In this document: positions 45,907 to 53,417 of the stretch, one piece after another
How positions within the stretch are numbered: position 1 is the first letter of the stretch
Layout of the letters: every line of letters starts with the position of its first letter
Assembly (NCBI RefSeq): GCF_900091445.1
Contig: NZ_LT607733.1
Location: 2,992,501 to 3,056,500, forward strand
Direction: 5' to 3'
Source of the DNA: Micromonospora echinofusca
Lineage (GTDB): Bacteria > Actinomycetota > Actinomycetes > Mycobacteriales > Micromonosporaceae
Length of the DNA stretch: 64,000 nucleotides
Notes under the pieces: model-generated
The model's database searches: none
What the model was told of the DNA's origin: nothing
The model's input: the letters and a program-made list of their open reading frames with translations, nothing else
Program-made: the position numbers and the translations under genes

Positions 45907-46245
45907 TCAGTAGATCGTGACCGAGGTACCCGTCCGGAGGCGGCCGTCGGCATAGGACCAGGTGGCACCCGGACCATAGATTGGACTGCACACCGTTCCG
46001 CCGTCTGCCCAGCAGAACTTTGCGGTGTAGCTGCCGCTCTTGCCCCCAATGCGCGAGGGCCAGGATCCATTGAGCGTCCCCGCCGTGCCGTAGAAACCCT
46101 GGTGCGCATACGGCGTCGCGCCGGAGTGGTAGCAGGCGTACGAGGTGTTCGTACAGCTATTCGTGTTGCTAATCAGGGTGCTGAATTCGCTGATCGGCTG
46201 CGAGGAAACCACTGCACCGGTCTTCGGGTCGATCAAATAGTTCAT
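45907..46245 (-). CDS. Small beta-rich cysteine-containing protein, probably secreted type
   Basis: This 112-residue product begins NYLIDPKTGAVVSSQPISEF and continues with four cysteines in a Gly/Ser/Tyr-rich domain (SCTNTSYACYHSG, KFCWADGGTVCSP). The ATG has GGGAGG only one base away, which is unusually close. In frame upstream the DNA reads ANPADLAVLPGG back to a TGA with no start codon, so the original gene probably had a leader that is now missing. The family is not recognised. Confidence 0.55.
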   Translation of the reverse strand: MNYLIDPKTGAVVSSQPISEFSTLISNTNSCTNTSYACYHSGATPYAHQGFYGTAGTLNGSWPSRIGGKSGSYTAKFCWADGGTVCSPIYGPGATWSYADGRLRTGTSVTIY

Positions 46246-46301
46246 ACCTCCCGGCAGGACTGCCAGATCCGCGGGATTGGCTTGGTACGGTCACGACGGG
46301 A

Positions 46302-46628
46302 ATGACTCCTTTCACGGTCTCCGCAATTCCCTTCTCCTACACATTCGATGGAGTGTGGAGCCTGTACGGCCGAGAGTTTCAATCCACGCGGACGACTTTC
46401 TGCAAGGACATTAAGGCCACGTGGGATTACCCACAGGGGTCGTATCATGAGTTTAAGGTTTCCCTTTCAGCGGGCGGGACTATCACCGTTCCCACTGACG
46501 GCGTAATGCGCACCTGGTGCTGGTCGAGCGTTCCGACGAACACCACTATGCGCTTCCACTATTACTCTACGGGTAACTCCAGCGGTGACATCGCAAAGGC
46601 TTCCGGCAGCGGCTCGGTCCACTACTGA
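46302..46628 (+). CDS. Small beta-rich hypothetical protein
   Basis: This 108-residue protein is rich in Ser, Thr, Tyr and Trp and has two cysteines (TFCKDIKATWDY and RTWCWSSVPTN), suggesting a disulphide-bonded beta domain. No clear signal peptide follows the ATG. Base composition is well below the chromosomal GC. It is divergent from the preceding small gene and ends in front of a strong terminator. The name and role are unknown. Confidence 0.6.
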   Translation: MTPFTVSAIPFSYTFDGVWSLYGREFQSTRTTFCKDIKATWDYPQGSYHEFKVSLSAGGTITVPTDGVMRTWCWSSVPTNTTMRFHYYSTGNSSGDIAKASGSGSVHY

Positions 46629-46643
46629 ACTGCAGACCTGTTG

Positions 46644-46678
46644 AGGATGCGCGGAGGCGAATCGCCTCCGCGCATCCT
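46644..46678. terminator. Strong terminator between convergent genes
   Basis: A 17-bp arm (AGGATGCGCGGAGGCGA) meets its perfect complement with a single central base, forming a very stable hairpin after the 46628 stop. It can also serve the minus-strand gene ending at 46697. Confidence 0.85.
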
Positions 46679-46696
46679 TGCGTCGGCGGGTCGCCG

Positions 46697-47971
46697 TCAG
46701 GGGGCGGATGGCGTCATGATCGACAATCTAGTCAGGTTGGCAAGGTCGGCTGTTGGCGTAAGCTCCACCGTGGTCGCGCCTGCCGCCTTGTCCGCAGACG
46801 CTCGGCCGATCGTGACAGCGCCAACCTGATTGCTCTGCTGGGACGGATCCGGCATCAAGACCCGGTTGGTCCGGTAGACCCCACCGTCTGCGGGAACGCC
46901 TTCCATGACCAACTTTCCGCCGGTGCCGCGTACGGAACCCGGAACATTGCTGATATTCGTGTACACCTGACCGGCGAATCCGGTGCTGGTAATGAGGTCG
47001 ACAGTGGCTTCGCCGCGGACGGTATCGGCTTCCGTTACGCGTCCGACCAAGCCCTCGGCAACGACGGCTAGTTGCCCTCGCCGGACTCCCTGATCCTTCG
47101 GAAACGCCACGATGATCTGTTGGCCGTTCCTATCGACTACCTCAGCTGGTACGGCCCGCGCATCGCCGTCCACACCGCCCTCACCAGGTACCTCGAACAC
47201 CTTCGTGAGGCTGGCGAACGGTCGCTTCGGCTTGACGAACCCCGCGATCGTCGTCGTCTGCGCGGTCGCAGCGATCGGGAATTCTTTCACAACAAGGCGA
47301 CTGGTGGGTGCGTCGGGTTCTTGTATCATTTCATCATCGACTGCGGTACTCGAAACCCGCACCGCTGTCACGCCCGGCATGGCGAGGGCAATAGCATAGG
47401 TGCCCCAGGAGTCATTACTAACCACGCCGCCGGATCCGGACAACCGTGGACTGACCAGACTTATCACCTGAGTCTTCACCGGGTCGGGCGCCGGCCGATC
47501 AACCCGCATCCGCAAGGCGTCCGCCGCACCGGAATCACCGGTGAAGAACGCCAACCGCGCGTCGCCCTGCTTGTCGTATCCCTGCAGGATGACCACCGTC
47601 GAACGCAGGCGTGGATGGCGCGTCGCGACAAGGGCCCGAACATCAGTGTGCGGGCCTGCCGAGTTGGCACGGTCCCAGACGCTGGTGGCCTCACGTACCA
47701 GGCCAGCGTCCACGTCTCCCACCGGGGACCAGCCCAGAAACGGCCCATCCGGCGGCGGTGCAGCGAGTTGCGGTGCGGGCCCGAATCCGACAACCCGAAA
47801 CATCGTGAGCAGCACCGCCACGCACACGGCAGCCGCGGCTCCGGCGGCGATACGTCGCCGCCCGCGACGCCGGTCTGCCCGCCGCATGATCTTGCCTTCA
47901 TAGCCCTCGGTCGGTACCACCGACTCGGCCAGATCCACCAGACCGTCACGCAACTCGGTCGTGTTATGCAT
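46697..47971 (-). CDS. Membrane protein co-encoded with an ECF sigma factor (putative anti-sigma)
   Basis: This 424-residue protein has a short cytoplasmic N-terminus with a basic patch (RRADRRRGRRRI), one transmembrane helix (about residues 41-58, AAGAAAAVCVAVLLTMF) and a large extracytoplasmic domain. Its start overlaps the sigma-factor stop by 8 bases, the usual layout for sigma/anti-sigma pairs. No zinc anti-sigma motif (HxxxCxxC) is visible, so the anti-sigma role is inferred from context. The outer domain has no recognised fold. Confidence 0.72.
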   Translation of the reverse strand: MHNTTELRDGLVDLAESVVPTEGYEGKIMRRADRRRGRRRIAAGAAAAVCVAVLLTMFRVVGFGPAPQLAAPPPDGPFLGWSPVGDVDAGLVREATSVWDRANSAGPHTDVRALVATRHPRLRSTVVILQGYDKQGDARLAFFTGDSGAADALRMRVDRPAPDPVKTQVISLVSPRLSGSGGVVSNDSWGTYAIALAMPGVTAVRVSSTAVDDEMIQEPDAPTSRLVVKEFPIAATAQTTTIAGFVKPKRPFASLTKVFEVPGEGGVDGDARAVPAEVVDRNGQQIIVAFPKDQGVRRGQLAVVAEGLVGRVTEADTVRGEATVDLITSTGFAGQVYTNISNVPGSVRGTGGKLVMEGVPADGGVYRTNRVLMPDPSQQSNQVGAVTIGRASADKAAGATTVELTPTADLANLTRLSIMTPSAP

Positions 47972-48485
47972 AGCGCACCTCTTGATCAGCAGCAGCGTCG
48001 GCCTCAACCCACTGCTTACGCAGAGTCTGCAAACCTCTTGATGAAAGACTCTTGACCGTGCCAACCGAACAACCCAGTACGTGCGCCGTGTCCTGCTCGG
48101 ACAGGTCCTCGTAGAAGCGCAGTACGACGGCGGCACGCTGTCGTGCTGGCAGCCCGTCCAACGCCCGGCGGAGCAAGTCCCGCTGTTCCACCCCCACGTA
48201 CTCGTCGCGTGCCTGGCTCTCCATCAGCCGGCCCAAGGGCTGTTCCCACCAGGATCGGCGCCGCCTCCAGGTCACGAAGGTGTTGACTAGGATGCGCCGA
48301 ACGTAGTGATCGACGCCTTCCGAGCGTTGCAGTCGAGGCCACACCACAACCGTCTTGGCCAACGTCGTCTGGACCAGATCCTCGGCTTTCCCTCGGTCTC
48401 CGCACAGCAGGTAGGCGGTCCGGAGCAGCGCTCCGTAACGCGCCCGCACAAAGGCCGTCACCTCCTTGTCCTCGCGATCATGCAT
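47964..48485 (-). CDS. ECF sigma factor, SigE-like (SACE) group
   Basis: This 173-residue RNA polymerase sigma factor has region 2 (FVRARYGALLRTAYLLCGDRG, AEDLVQTTLAKTVVVWPRL) and region 4 (LLRRALDGLPARQRAAVVLRFYEDLSEQDTAHVLGCSVGTVKS). It would direct transcription of an unknown regulon in response to its membrane partner. The gene runs away from the Tn3 left end, and its start abuts remnants of a Nudix gene. Position on the island suggests it controls accessory, perhaps secreted, products. Confidence 0.9.
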   Translation of the reverse strand: MHDREDKEVTAFVRARYGALLRTAYLLCGDRGKAEDLVQTTLAKTVVVWPRLQRSEGVDHYVRRILVNTFVTWRRRRSWWEQPLGRLMESQARDEYVGVEQRDLLRRALDGLPARQRAAVVLRFYEDLSEQDTAHVLGCSVGTVKSLSSRGLQTLRKQWVEADAAADQEVRYA

Positions 48486-48684
48486 CAGCCACCCGCACCC
48501 TCAGCTTCAATCTCACGGCCACTACTTACGCTCTCGACCCCAGCAAACGTTGCCGTGACTCCGGGACTTTTTTGACGATCGATTGTCTCGACCCGTGGGT
48601 TGGTGCAGGTGACGACCAGCCCGGTTTCCTCGGTCAGCTCCCGGACCGCCACGTCGCCGGGGTGCCGCCCGGCTCGATGTGGCC
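48485..48684 (-). pseudogene. Nudix hydrolase remnant, frameshifted and cut by the Tn3 element
   Basis: The minus strand encodes GDVAVRELTEETGLVVTC, an unmistakable Nudix-box segment. The preceding part, PGHIEPGGTP, lies in the neighbouring frame, so one G has been lost near 48660. The sequence stops abruptly at the GGGG terminus of the transposon, removing the N-terminus. No matching remainder is found at the other transposon end. Confidence 0.8.
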
Positions 48685-48739
48685 GGGGTGCCCGTAGTCC
48701 TGGCGGAAAAATCAACGGATATCGCTGACCAGGGCAAAC
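48685..48739 (+). repeat. Left terminal inverted repeat of the Tn3 element
   Basis: These 55 bases match the reverse complement of 56826-56880 with one difference. The outer end GGGG and the inner block GCGGAAAAATCAACGGAT are Tn3-like. Confidence 0.92.
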
Positions 48740-48836
48740 GTGTTGGGACGTGGCAGGAGGTGGGCGGATCCCTGAAGGGCCCAGACCAGGGGTTCGCCAG
48801 GTGTCTGTAGCCCTGTGACCTGCGGTTCTAGTAATC

Positions 48837-48873
48837 GCGGAAAAACCAACGGATTTGGCTGACCTGTGACAAC
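48837..48873 (+). repeat. Extra diverged copy of the Tn3 terminal repeat
   Basis: About 37 bases here match the inner portion of the left repeat (GCGGAAAAA-C-CAACGGAT...GCTGACC) with six mismatches, in the same orientation. It lies just before the transposase gene and could be a second, older transposon end or a transposase-binding site. Confidence 0.7.
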
Positions 48874-48949
48874 GCGGGTCGATGATCGTCGCAGTGATGG
48901 TTTCCACTACGTTCACGGCGGTTTTGTCCGGTGGCGTAGGGAGTGTGCG

Positions 48950-51900
48950 ATGGCGACGCGGTTGTTCCCCGATGATCAGATGGAGCGGCTGAAGTCGTAC
49001 CCGGACATCGGCACGGACGAGTTGATCCGGTTCTTCACGCTCACCGCGGCGGACGCGGCGTTCGTCAGCCCGGGCCGTGGACGCGGTCCGACCGACCGGC
49101 TCGGCCTCGCAGTGCAGCTGTGCACGTTGCCGTGGCTCGGGTTCGTGCCGGATGAGGTGCGGTACGCGCCGCCGGCGGTGGTGGCCCGGCTCGCGGGCCG
49201 GCTCGGCGTCGACCCGCAGGCCCTGGAGCGTTACGGCGAGCGTCCGCAGACGCGCACGGATCATCTACGCCTGGTCTGTGACTACCTGCGATGGAAGTCC
49301 GCGCCGACCGGCGGCATCGAGTTGAAGGAGCTGGAGGAGTTCCTGCTGGGGCGGGCGTTGGAGCATGACTCGCCGACGACGCTGTTCAACCTTGCCTGTG
49401 AGTATCTGATTGCGAACCGGACGGTGCGGCCCGGGGTGGTCCGCCTGCTGGAGATGGTGGCCACGGCCAGGACGACGGCCAGGACGGTGACTCATGATCT
49501 GCTCGCGCCGTTGCTGACCGGGCAGATGACCGCCGATCTGGACCTGTTGCCAAGGGTGGACGCCGGGTTGGGGATGACCCGGCTGGCGTGGCTGACCAAA
49601 CCGGCGGTGGACGCTACGGCCACCTCGATCAAGACATCGATCGAGAAGCTGACCTGGGTGCGGGCCATGGACGGGCACCTGATCGACCTGTCGATGCTGG
49701 CCGCCGAGCGGCGCCGGTTCCTGGCCACGATCGGCCGCCGCTCGACCGGGCAGGCCCTGGAACGGCGTGACGACGAGCGCCGGTACCCGATCCTGCTGAC
49801 CCTGGTCGCGCAGTCCGCGGTCGATCTGCTCGACGAGGTGGTGGGTTTGTTCGACCAGGCGGTCTCCGCGCGGGAGGCGCGGGCGAAGGGCCGTACCGAG
49901 AAGGCCCTGGCGGAGCGGGGTAAGAGCGGCGAGTCCCGGCAGGCGCTGCTGGACATGATCCTGCCGGTGCTGGCCGACCCGGGCATCCCCGACGAGCAGG
50001 TCGGTGGGCTGCTGCGCGGGCAGATCGGGATGGGCCGGATCCGGGAGGCCGCGGCGATGGGCTGGCCAGCGTTGCCGCGCGACAACGGCCAGCTGGCGGA
50101 GATGAACGCCTCCTACAACTACCTGCGGCAGTTCGTGCCGCAGGTGCTTGCCGCGATCGACTTTCGCGGCGGGCCCGGTGCTGACGAGCTGATGCAGGCC
50201 CTCGCCATGCTGGCCGAACTGTCGCGGACCGGTACCCGCAAGGTCCCGGCGGGGGTGCCCGACGGGTTCGTCCCGGCCCGCTTCCGCGACTACTTGACCC
50301 GCGCGCAGCGGCAGAACGATGACGTGTCCTACCGGCATTACTGGGAGCTGTGTGTGCTGCTCGGGGTGCGTGACGGGCTGCGCTCCGGTGACGTGTTCGT
50401 GCCCGGCAGCCGCCGATATGCCGATCCCAGTTCGTACCTGTTCACCGAACCGGTGTGGGCGACGCGGCGCGACGAGTTCTGCGCGCTGGTCGGCAAGCCC
50501 GCCGACGGTCGGGTCGGACTGGAGCAGGGCCTTGAGGAGCTGCACACCACGCTGGGTGACCTGGAGCGGGTCTTGGCGGATACGGGCCCGGGCGAGGTGG
50601 GGTCGGTGCGCCTGGATGAGCAGGGCAACCTGGTCATCCCTCCGTTGTCGGCCGAGGACGTGCCGGCCGAGGCCACCACGATCAAGGAGGAACTGGCCGG
50701 GATGCTGCCGTTCGCGCCGATCGCGTCGCTGCTGATCGAGCTGGACCACCGTACCGGATTCCTGTCATGCTTCACCCACGCTGGCGGCCGTAAGCAGGCC
50801 ATGTCGGGTGACCTCAAACGCAACATCCTCGCGGTGCTGATCGCGAACGCCACCAACCTCGGGCTGGTGAAGATGGCCGAGGCGTGCGGCGTGCCCTACG
50901 ACGTTCTCGCCTGGACGCAGGAGTGGTACGTGCGGGAGGAGACCCTGCGGGAGGCGAACACGGTGATCGTCAACCATCACCACGGCCTGGCGTTCGCCAA
51001 GGTGTTCGGCGGGGGCACGATGTCGTCGTCGGACGGGCAGCGGTTCCCGACCCGGGGGAAGTCGCTGACTGCGCGGGCGATGAACACGTTCTTCGCCGAC
51101 GAGGGCCTGTCGACCTACACCCACGTCTCAGATCAGCACTCCACGTACGGCACGAAGGTGATCGTGCCGACCACCCGCGAGGCCCACTACGTCCTGGACG
51201 ACTTCCTCGGTAACGCCACCGATTTGCCGATCGCCGAGCACGCCACGGACACCCACGGCGTCACGTTGATCAACTTCGCGTTGTTCGACCTGGTCGGCAA
51301 GGCGCTGACCCCGCGGATCCGGGACCTGGGCAAAGTCACCCTGTGCCGCGACGACACCCCGACGGTGGTCAATGCCTGCTATCCGCACGCCGGGCCGCTG
51401 TTGACCGACCGCCTCGATCAGGACTTGATCGTGGACATGTGGCCGGATCTGCTGCGGATGGCGGGGTCGTTGAAGTTCGGGCAGGCTACCGCGTCGCTGA
51501 TCGTCGGGAAGTGGTCGGCGGCTTCCCGGCAGAACACCCTGGCCATCGCGCTCAAGGAGTGGGGGACGCTGCGGCGCACCATCCATTCGGCGAAGTACCT
51601 GTCGGATCCGGTCTACCGGCGCAAGATCGGCCGGCAGCTCAACAAGGGCGAGTCGCTGCACGCGCTGCGCCGCGACCTGCACTACGCCAACCAGGGCAGC
51701 ATCCGCCGCCGGCACCTGGAGCAGCAGACCGAACAGGCGTGGTGCCTGACCGTGCTGACCAACGCCGTGATCACCTGGACCACCGAGTACTACGCCATGG
51801 CCGTCGATCGGCTGCGCGCCGCCGGGCGTGACATCCCGGACGAGCTGCTGGCGCACATCTCGCCGGCGCACAGCGAGAACATCAACTTCTTCGGCACCAT

Positions 51901-51985
51901 CACCGTCGACATTGAGGCGGAGTTGGCCAAACTCGACGAGCGCGGCGTGCGCCCGCTGCGGGGGTTCGGCCCCGGCGGCCAGTAG
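48950..51985 (+). CDS. tnpA: Tn3 family transposase
   Basis: This 1011-residue DDE transposase carries out replicative transposition. The N-terminal DUF4158-type DNA-binding region (FFTLTAADAAFVSPGRG, LGLAVQLCTLPWLGFVP) and the C-terminal Tn3 catalytic domain (HVSDQHSTYGTKVIVPT, ADEGLSTYTHVSDQ, SLKFGQATASLIVGKW, LHALRRDLHYANQG) are complete, with no internal stops. The ATG at 48950 gives the usual MATRLFPDDQ start; the frame is open back to 48866. It is codirectional with the cargo and the resolvase. Confidence 0.94.
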   Translation: MATRLFPDDQMERLKSYPDIGTDELIRFFTLTAADAAFVSPGRGRGPTDRLGLAVQLCTLPWLGFVPDEVRYAPPAVVARLAGRLGVDPQALERYGERPQTRTDHLRLVCDYLRWKSAPTGGIELKELEEFLLGRALEHDSPTTLFNLACEYLIANRTVRPGVVRLLEMVATARTTARTVTHDLLAPLLTGQMTADLDLLPRVDAGLGMTRLAWLTKPAVDATATSIKTSIEKLTWVRAMDGHLIDLSMLAAERRRFLATIGRRSTGQALERRDDERRYPILLTLVAQSAVDLLDEVVGLFDQAVSAREARAKGRTEKALAERGKSGESRQALLDMILPVLADPGIPDEQVGGLLRGQIGMGRIREAAAMGWPALPRDNGQLAEMNASYNYLRQFVPQVLAAIDFRGGPGADELMQALAMLAELSRTGTRKVPAGVPDGFVPARFRDYLTRAQRQNDDVSYRHYWELCVLLGVRDGLRSGDVFVPGSRRYADPSSYLFTEPVWATRRDEFCALVGKPADGRVGLEQGLEELHTTLGDLERVLADTGPGEVGSVRLDEQGNLVIPPLSAEDVPAEATTIKEELAGMLPFAPIASLLIELDHRTGFLSCFTHAGGRKQAMSGDLKRNILAVLIANATNLGLVKMAEACGVPYDVLAWTQEWYVREETLREANTVIVNHHHGLAFAKVFGGGTMSSSDGQRFPTRGKSLTARAMNTFFADEGLSTYTHVSDQHSTYGTKVIVPTTREAHYVLDDFLGNATDLPIAEHATDTHGVTLINFALFDLVGKALTPRIRDLGKVTLCRDDTPTVVNACYPHAGPLLTDRLDQDLIVDMWPDLLRMAGSLKFGQATASLIVGKWSAASRQNTLAIALKEWGTLRRTIHSAKYLSDPVYRRKIGRQLNKGESLHALRRDLHYANQGSIRRRHLEQQTEQAWCLTVLTNAVITWTTEYYAMAVDRLRAAGRDIPDELLAHISPAHSENINFFGTITVDIEAELAKLDERGVRPLRGFGPGGQ

Positions 51986-52029
51986 CCGAGCGTCTGACCC
52001 GCCTGCCAGGTGCCTGCCGATGGGGTGTT

Positions 52030-52192
52030 GATCAAGCCGATGATGACCGAGTGGCGGGCCCGCGCAGGGCGGCCTGGACATCCGTAAGCCTGGGCACGAA
52101 CTGCGAGAACTCGTCGACGCGATCCTGCACGTCAACCGCACAGGCACCGCCTGGGAATAGCTGCCCACGACTTCCCTCAGTACAAGACCCGT
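52030..52192 (+). pseudogene. IS5-family (DUF4096) transposase remnant
   Basis: One frame reads GLDIRKPGHELRELVDAILHV followed by NRTGTAWE-stop, then, after one missing base, LPHDFPQYKT. This is the N-terminal region of an IS5/IS4-type transposase (VDAILYVNRTG...WEYLPHDFP in intact copies). A TAC-to-TAG nonsense change and a frameshift are visible. The remainder of that transposase is absent. Confidence 0.75.
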
Positions 52193-52289
52193 CCACTTGC
52201 TGGAGCCGCCGCCGGCGCCACCGAGAAGATCCATGACCCTGCTGCCATCGACAGGCGTCAGACCAGCAAAGAATCATGAACGGCGGTCA

Positions 52290-52327
52290 TTGACAGCGGC
52301 CTACTCGCATCAGCAGTATCGAGTAGG
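52290..52327 (+). promoter_or_regulatory. Promoter with operator-like dyad upstream of the peptide operon
   Basis: TTGACA at 52290-52295 is followed by CCTACTCG (52300-52307) and its perfect inverted copy CGAGTAGG (52320-52327), which frame a possible AGTATC -10. The dyad would place a regulator across the promoter. The peptide start is 55 bases further on. Confidence 0.55.
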
Positions 52328-52382
52328 TGCGGGACGGGTTCCGTACACAAATTCACATTCGAAACCCTGGGGAGGTGAATCG

Positions 52383-52706
52383 ATGAGTAAAGGATTCCGA
52401 AAGAGCGTAATCGCGGGCGTTCTGACGACATGCGCTCTGTCGACCACGATGATCATGGGTCCGGCGCCCGCTCTCGCGGTTGGCGGCGACTGCACCGCGA
52501 AAAAGGAGACGAGCGGGTTGAACAACCGAGGCGGCGCGCTCTGCTCGTCGTTGCAGGCCGATTCGAGGGCTCGGCCCAAGCTCGTCCGGGACCTGGGGCC
52601 GGACTACACCGGTGCTTACTTCACGGCGCTCAACGTGTGGCGGTACACCGACTGGTACACCTGCTACTCCGGATGCGAAGGGGCGTATGAGATCACGCAC
52701 GTCTGA
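52383..52706 (+). CDS. Small secreted cysteine peptide encoded with an ABC transporter
   Basis: This 107-residue precursor has a typical signal peptide (KGFRKSVIAGVLTTCALSTT, cleavage likely after ALA near residue 32), leaving a mature peptide of about 75 residues with four cysteines (GDCTAKK, ALCSSLQ, TCYSGCEG). The ATG has a strong GGGGAGG site 7 bases upstream. The layout of a secreted peptide followed by ATPase and large permease genes is that of lactococcin-972-like bacteriocin loci, but the peptide sequence matches no family I know. A signalling or antibacterial role is inferred from context only. Confidence 0.8.
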   Translation: MSKGFRKSVIAGVLTTCALSTTMIMGPAPALAVGGDCTAKKETSGLNNRGGALCSSLQADSRARPKLVRDLGPDYTGAYFTALNVWRYTDWYTCYSGCEGAYEITHV

Positions 52707-52721
52707 TTCATGGCAGGATCG

Positions 52722-52754
52722 CGTGGTGGGCCAGCACTTCCGGCCCATCACACG
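52722..52754 (+). terminator. Intra-operon hairpin between peptide and transporter genes
   Basis: CGTGGTGGGCC and GGCCCATCACACG form an imperfect stem over a 9-base loop just after the peptide stop. It may attenuate transporter expression relative to the peptide or stabilise the peptide mRNA. Confidence 0.5.
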
Positions 52755-52772
52755 AGTCCGCTAGGGAGTGCC

Positions 52773-53417
52773 ATGCTCGTGCTTGAGCAGGTGACCGTCA
52801 AATATCCGGATGTCACGCCGCTCGATGGCCTCGACCTCACCTTGGCACCCGGTACAACCGCGATTATGGGTCCGAGCGGCAGTGGCAAGAGCACGCTGTT
52901 GCGCCTCATCGCTGGAATACAAGCGCCCACATCCGGCGAGGTCCGCATCGACGGCACCGCCGTGGTCACGGCGTCGTGGCGTTCAGCGGGCGATGCCCGA
53001 GTGTCCTTTATCCACCAGGACTACCGGTTGGTGCCGTTTCTGACGGTCGAGCAGAACATGTTGCTGGCAGCTGAGCTGAGGGGTGTCAGCCGCTCGCGGG
53101 CGGACGTCGGCTCGATGCTCGGCCGCGTAGCGCTGCCCATGCCGATGCGAGAGCGCCTGCCGGCAAAGTTGTCAGGGGGGCAGCAACAGCGGGTGGCGAT
53201 CGCCCGTGCCCTGATGGCGGGAACCTCGGTCATCCTCGCGGACGAGCCGACCGGGGCGTTGGACGTGGACAACACCGAGCGGATCACGGACATCCTCGTC
53301 GATCTTGGACACCGGGAACGACTGGTAGTCGTGGTCGCGACCCACGACCCGGATGTGGCGCGGCGACTGGACCGTCGCTTCGAGCTGTCCCGGGGCAAGC
53401 TGGTGCAGTTGGCATGA
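52773..53417 (+). CDS. ABC transporter ATP-binding protein (MacB/LolD type)
   Basis: This 214-residue ATPase has Walker A GPSGSGKSTLL, Q-loop FIHQDYRLVPF, signature LSGGQQQRVAIARAL, Walker B VILADEPTGALD and H-loop ATHDPDVA. This length and sequence are typical of the MacB/LolD/FtsE class that drives FtsX-like permeases. ATG 52773 was chosen after AGGGAG. Its stop overlaps the permease start by 4 bases. With the upstream peptide it probably forms an immunity or peptide-handling system. Confidence 0.93.
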   Translation: MLVLEQVTVKYPDVTPLDGLDLTLAPGTTAIMGPSGSGKSTLLRLIAGIQAPTSGEVRIDGTAVVTASWRSAGDARVSFIHQDYRLVPFLTVEQNMLLAAELRGVSRSRADVGSMLGRVALPMPMRERLPAKLSGGQQQRVAIARALMAGTSVILADEPTGALDVDNTERITDILVDLGHRERLVVVVATHDPDVARRLDRRFELSRGKLVQLA

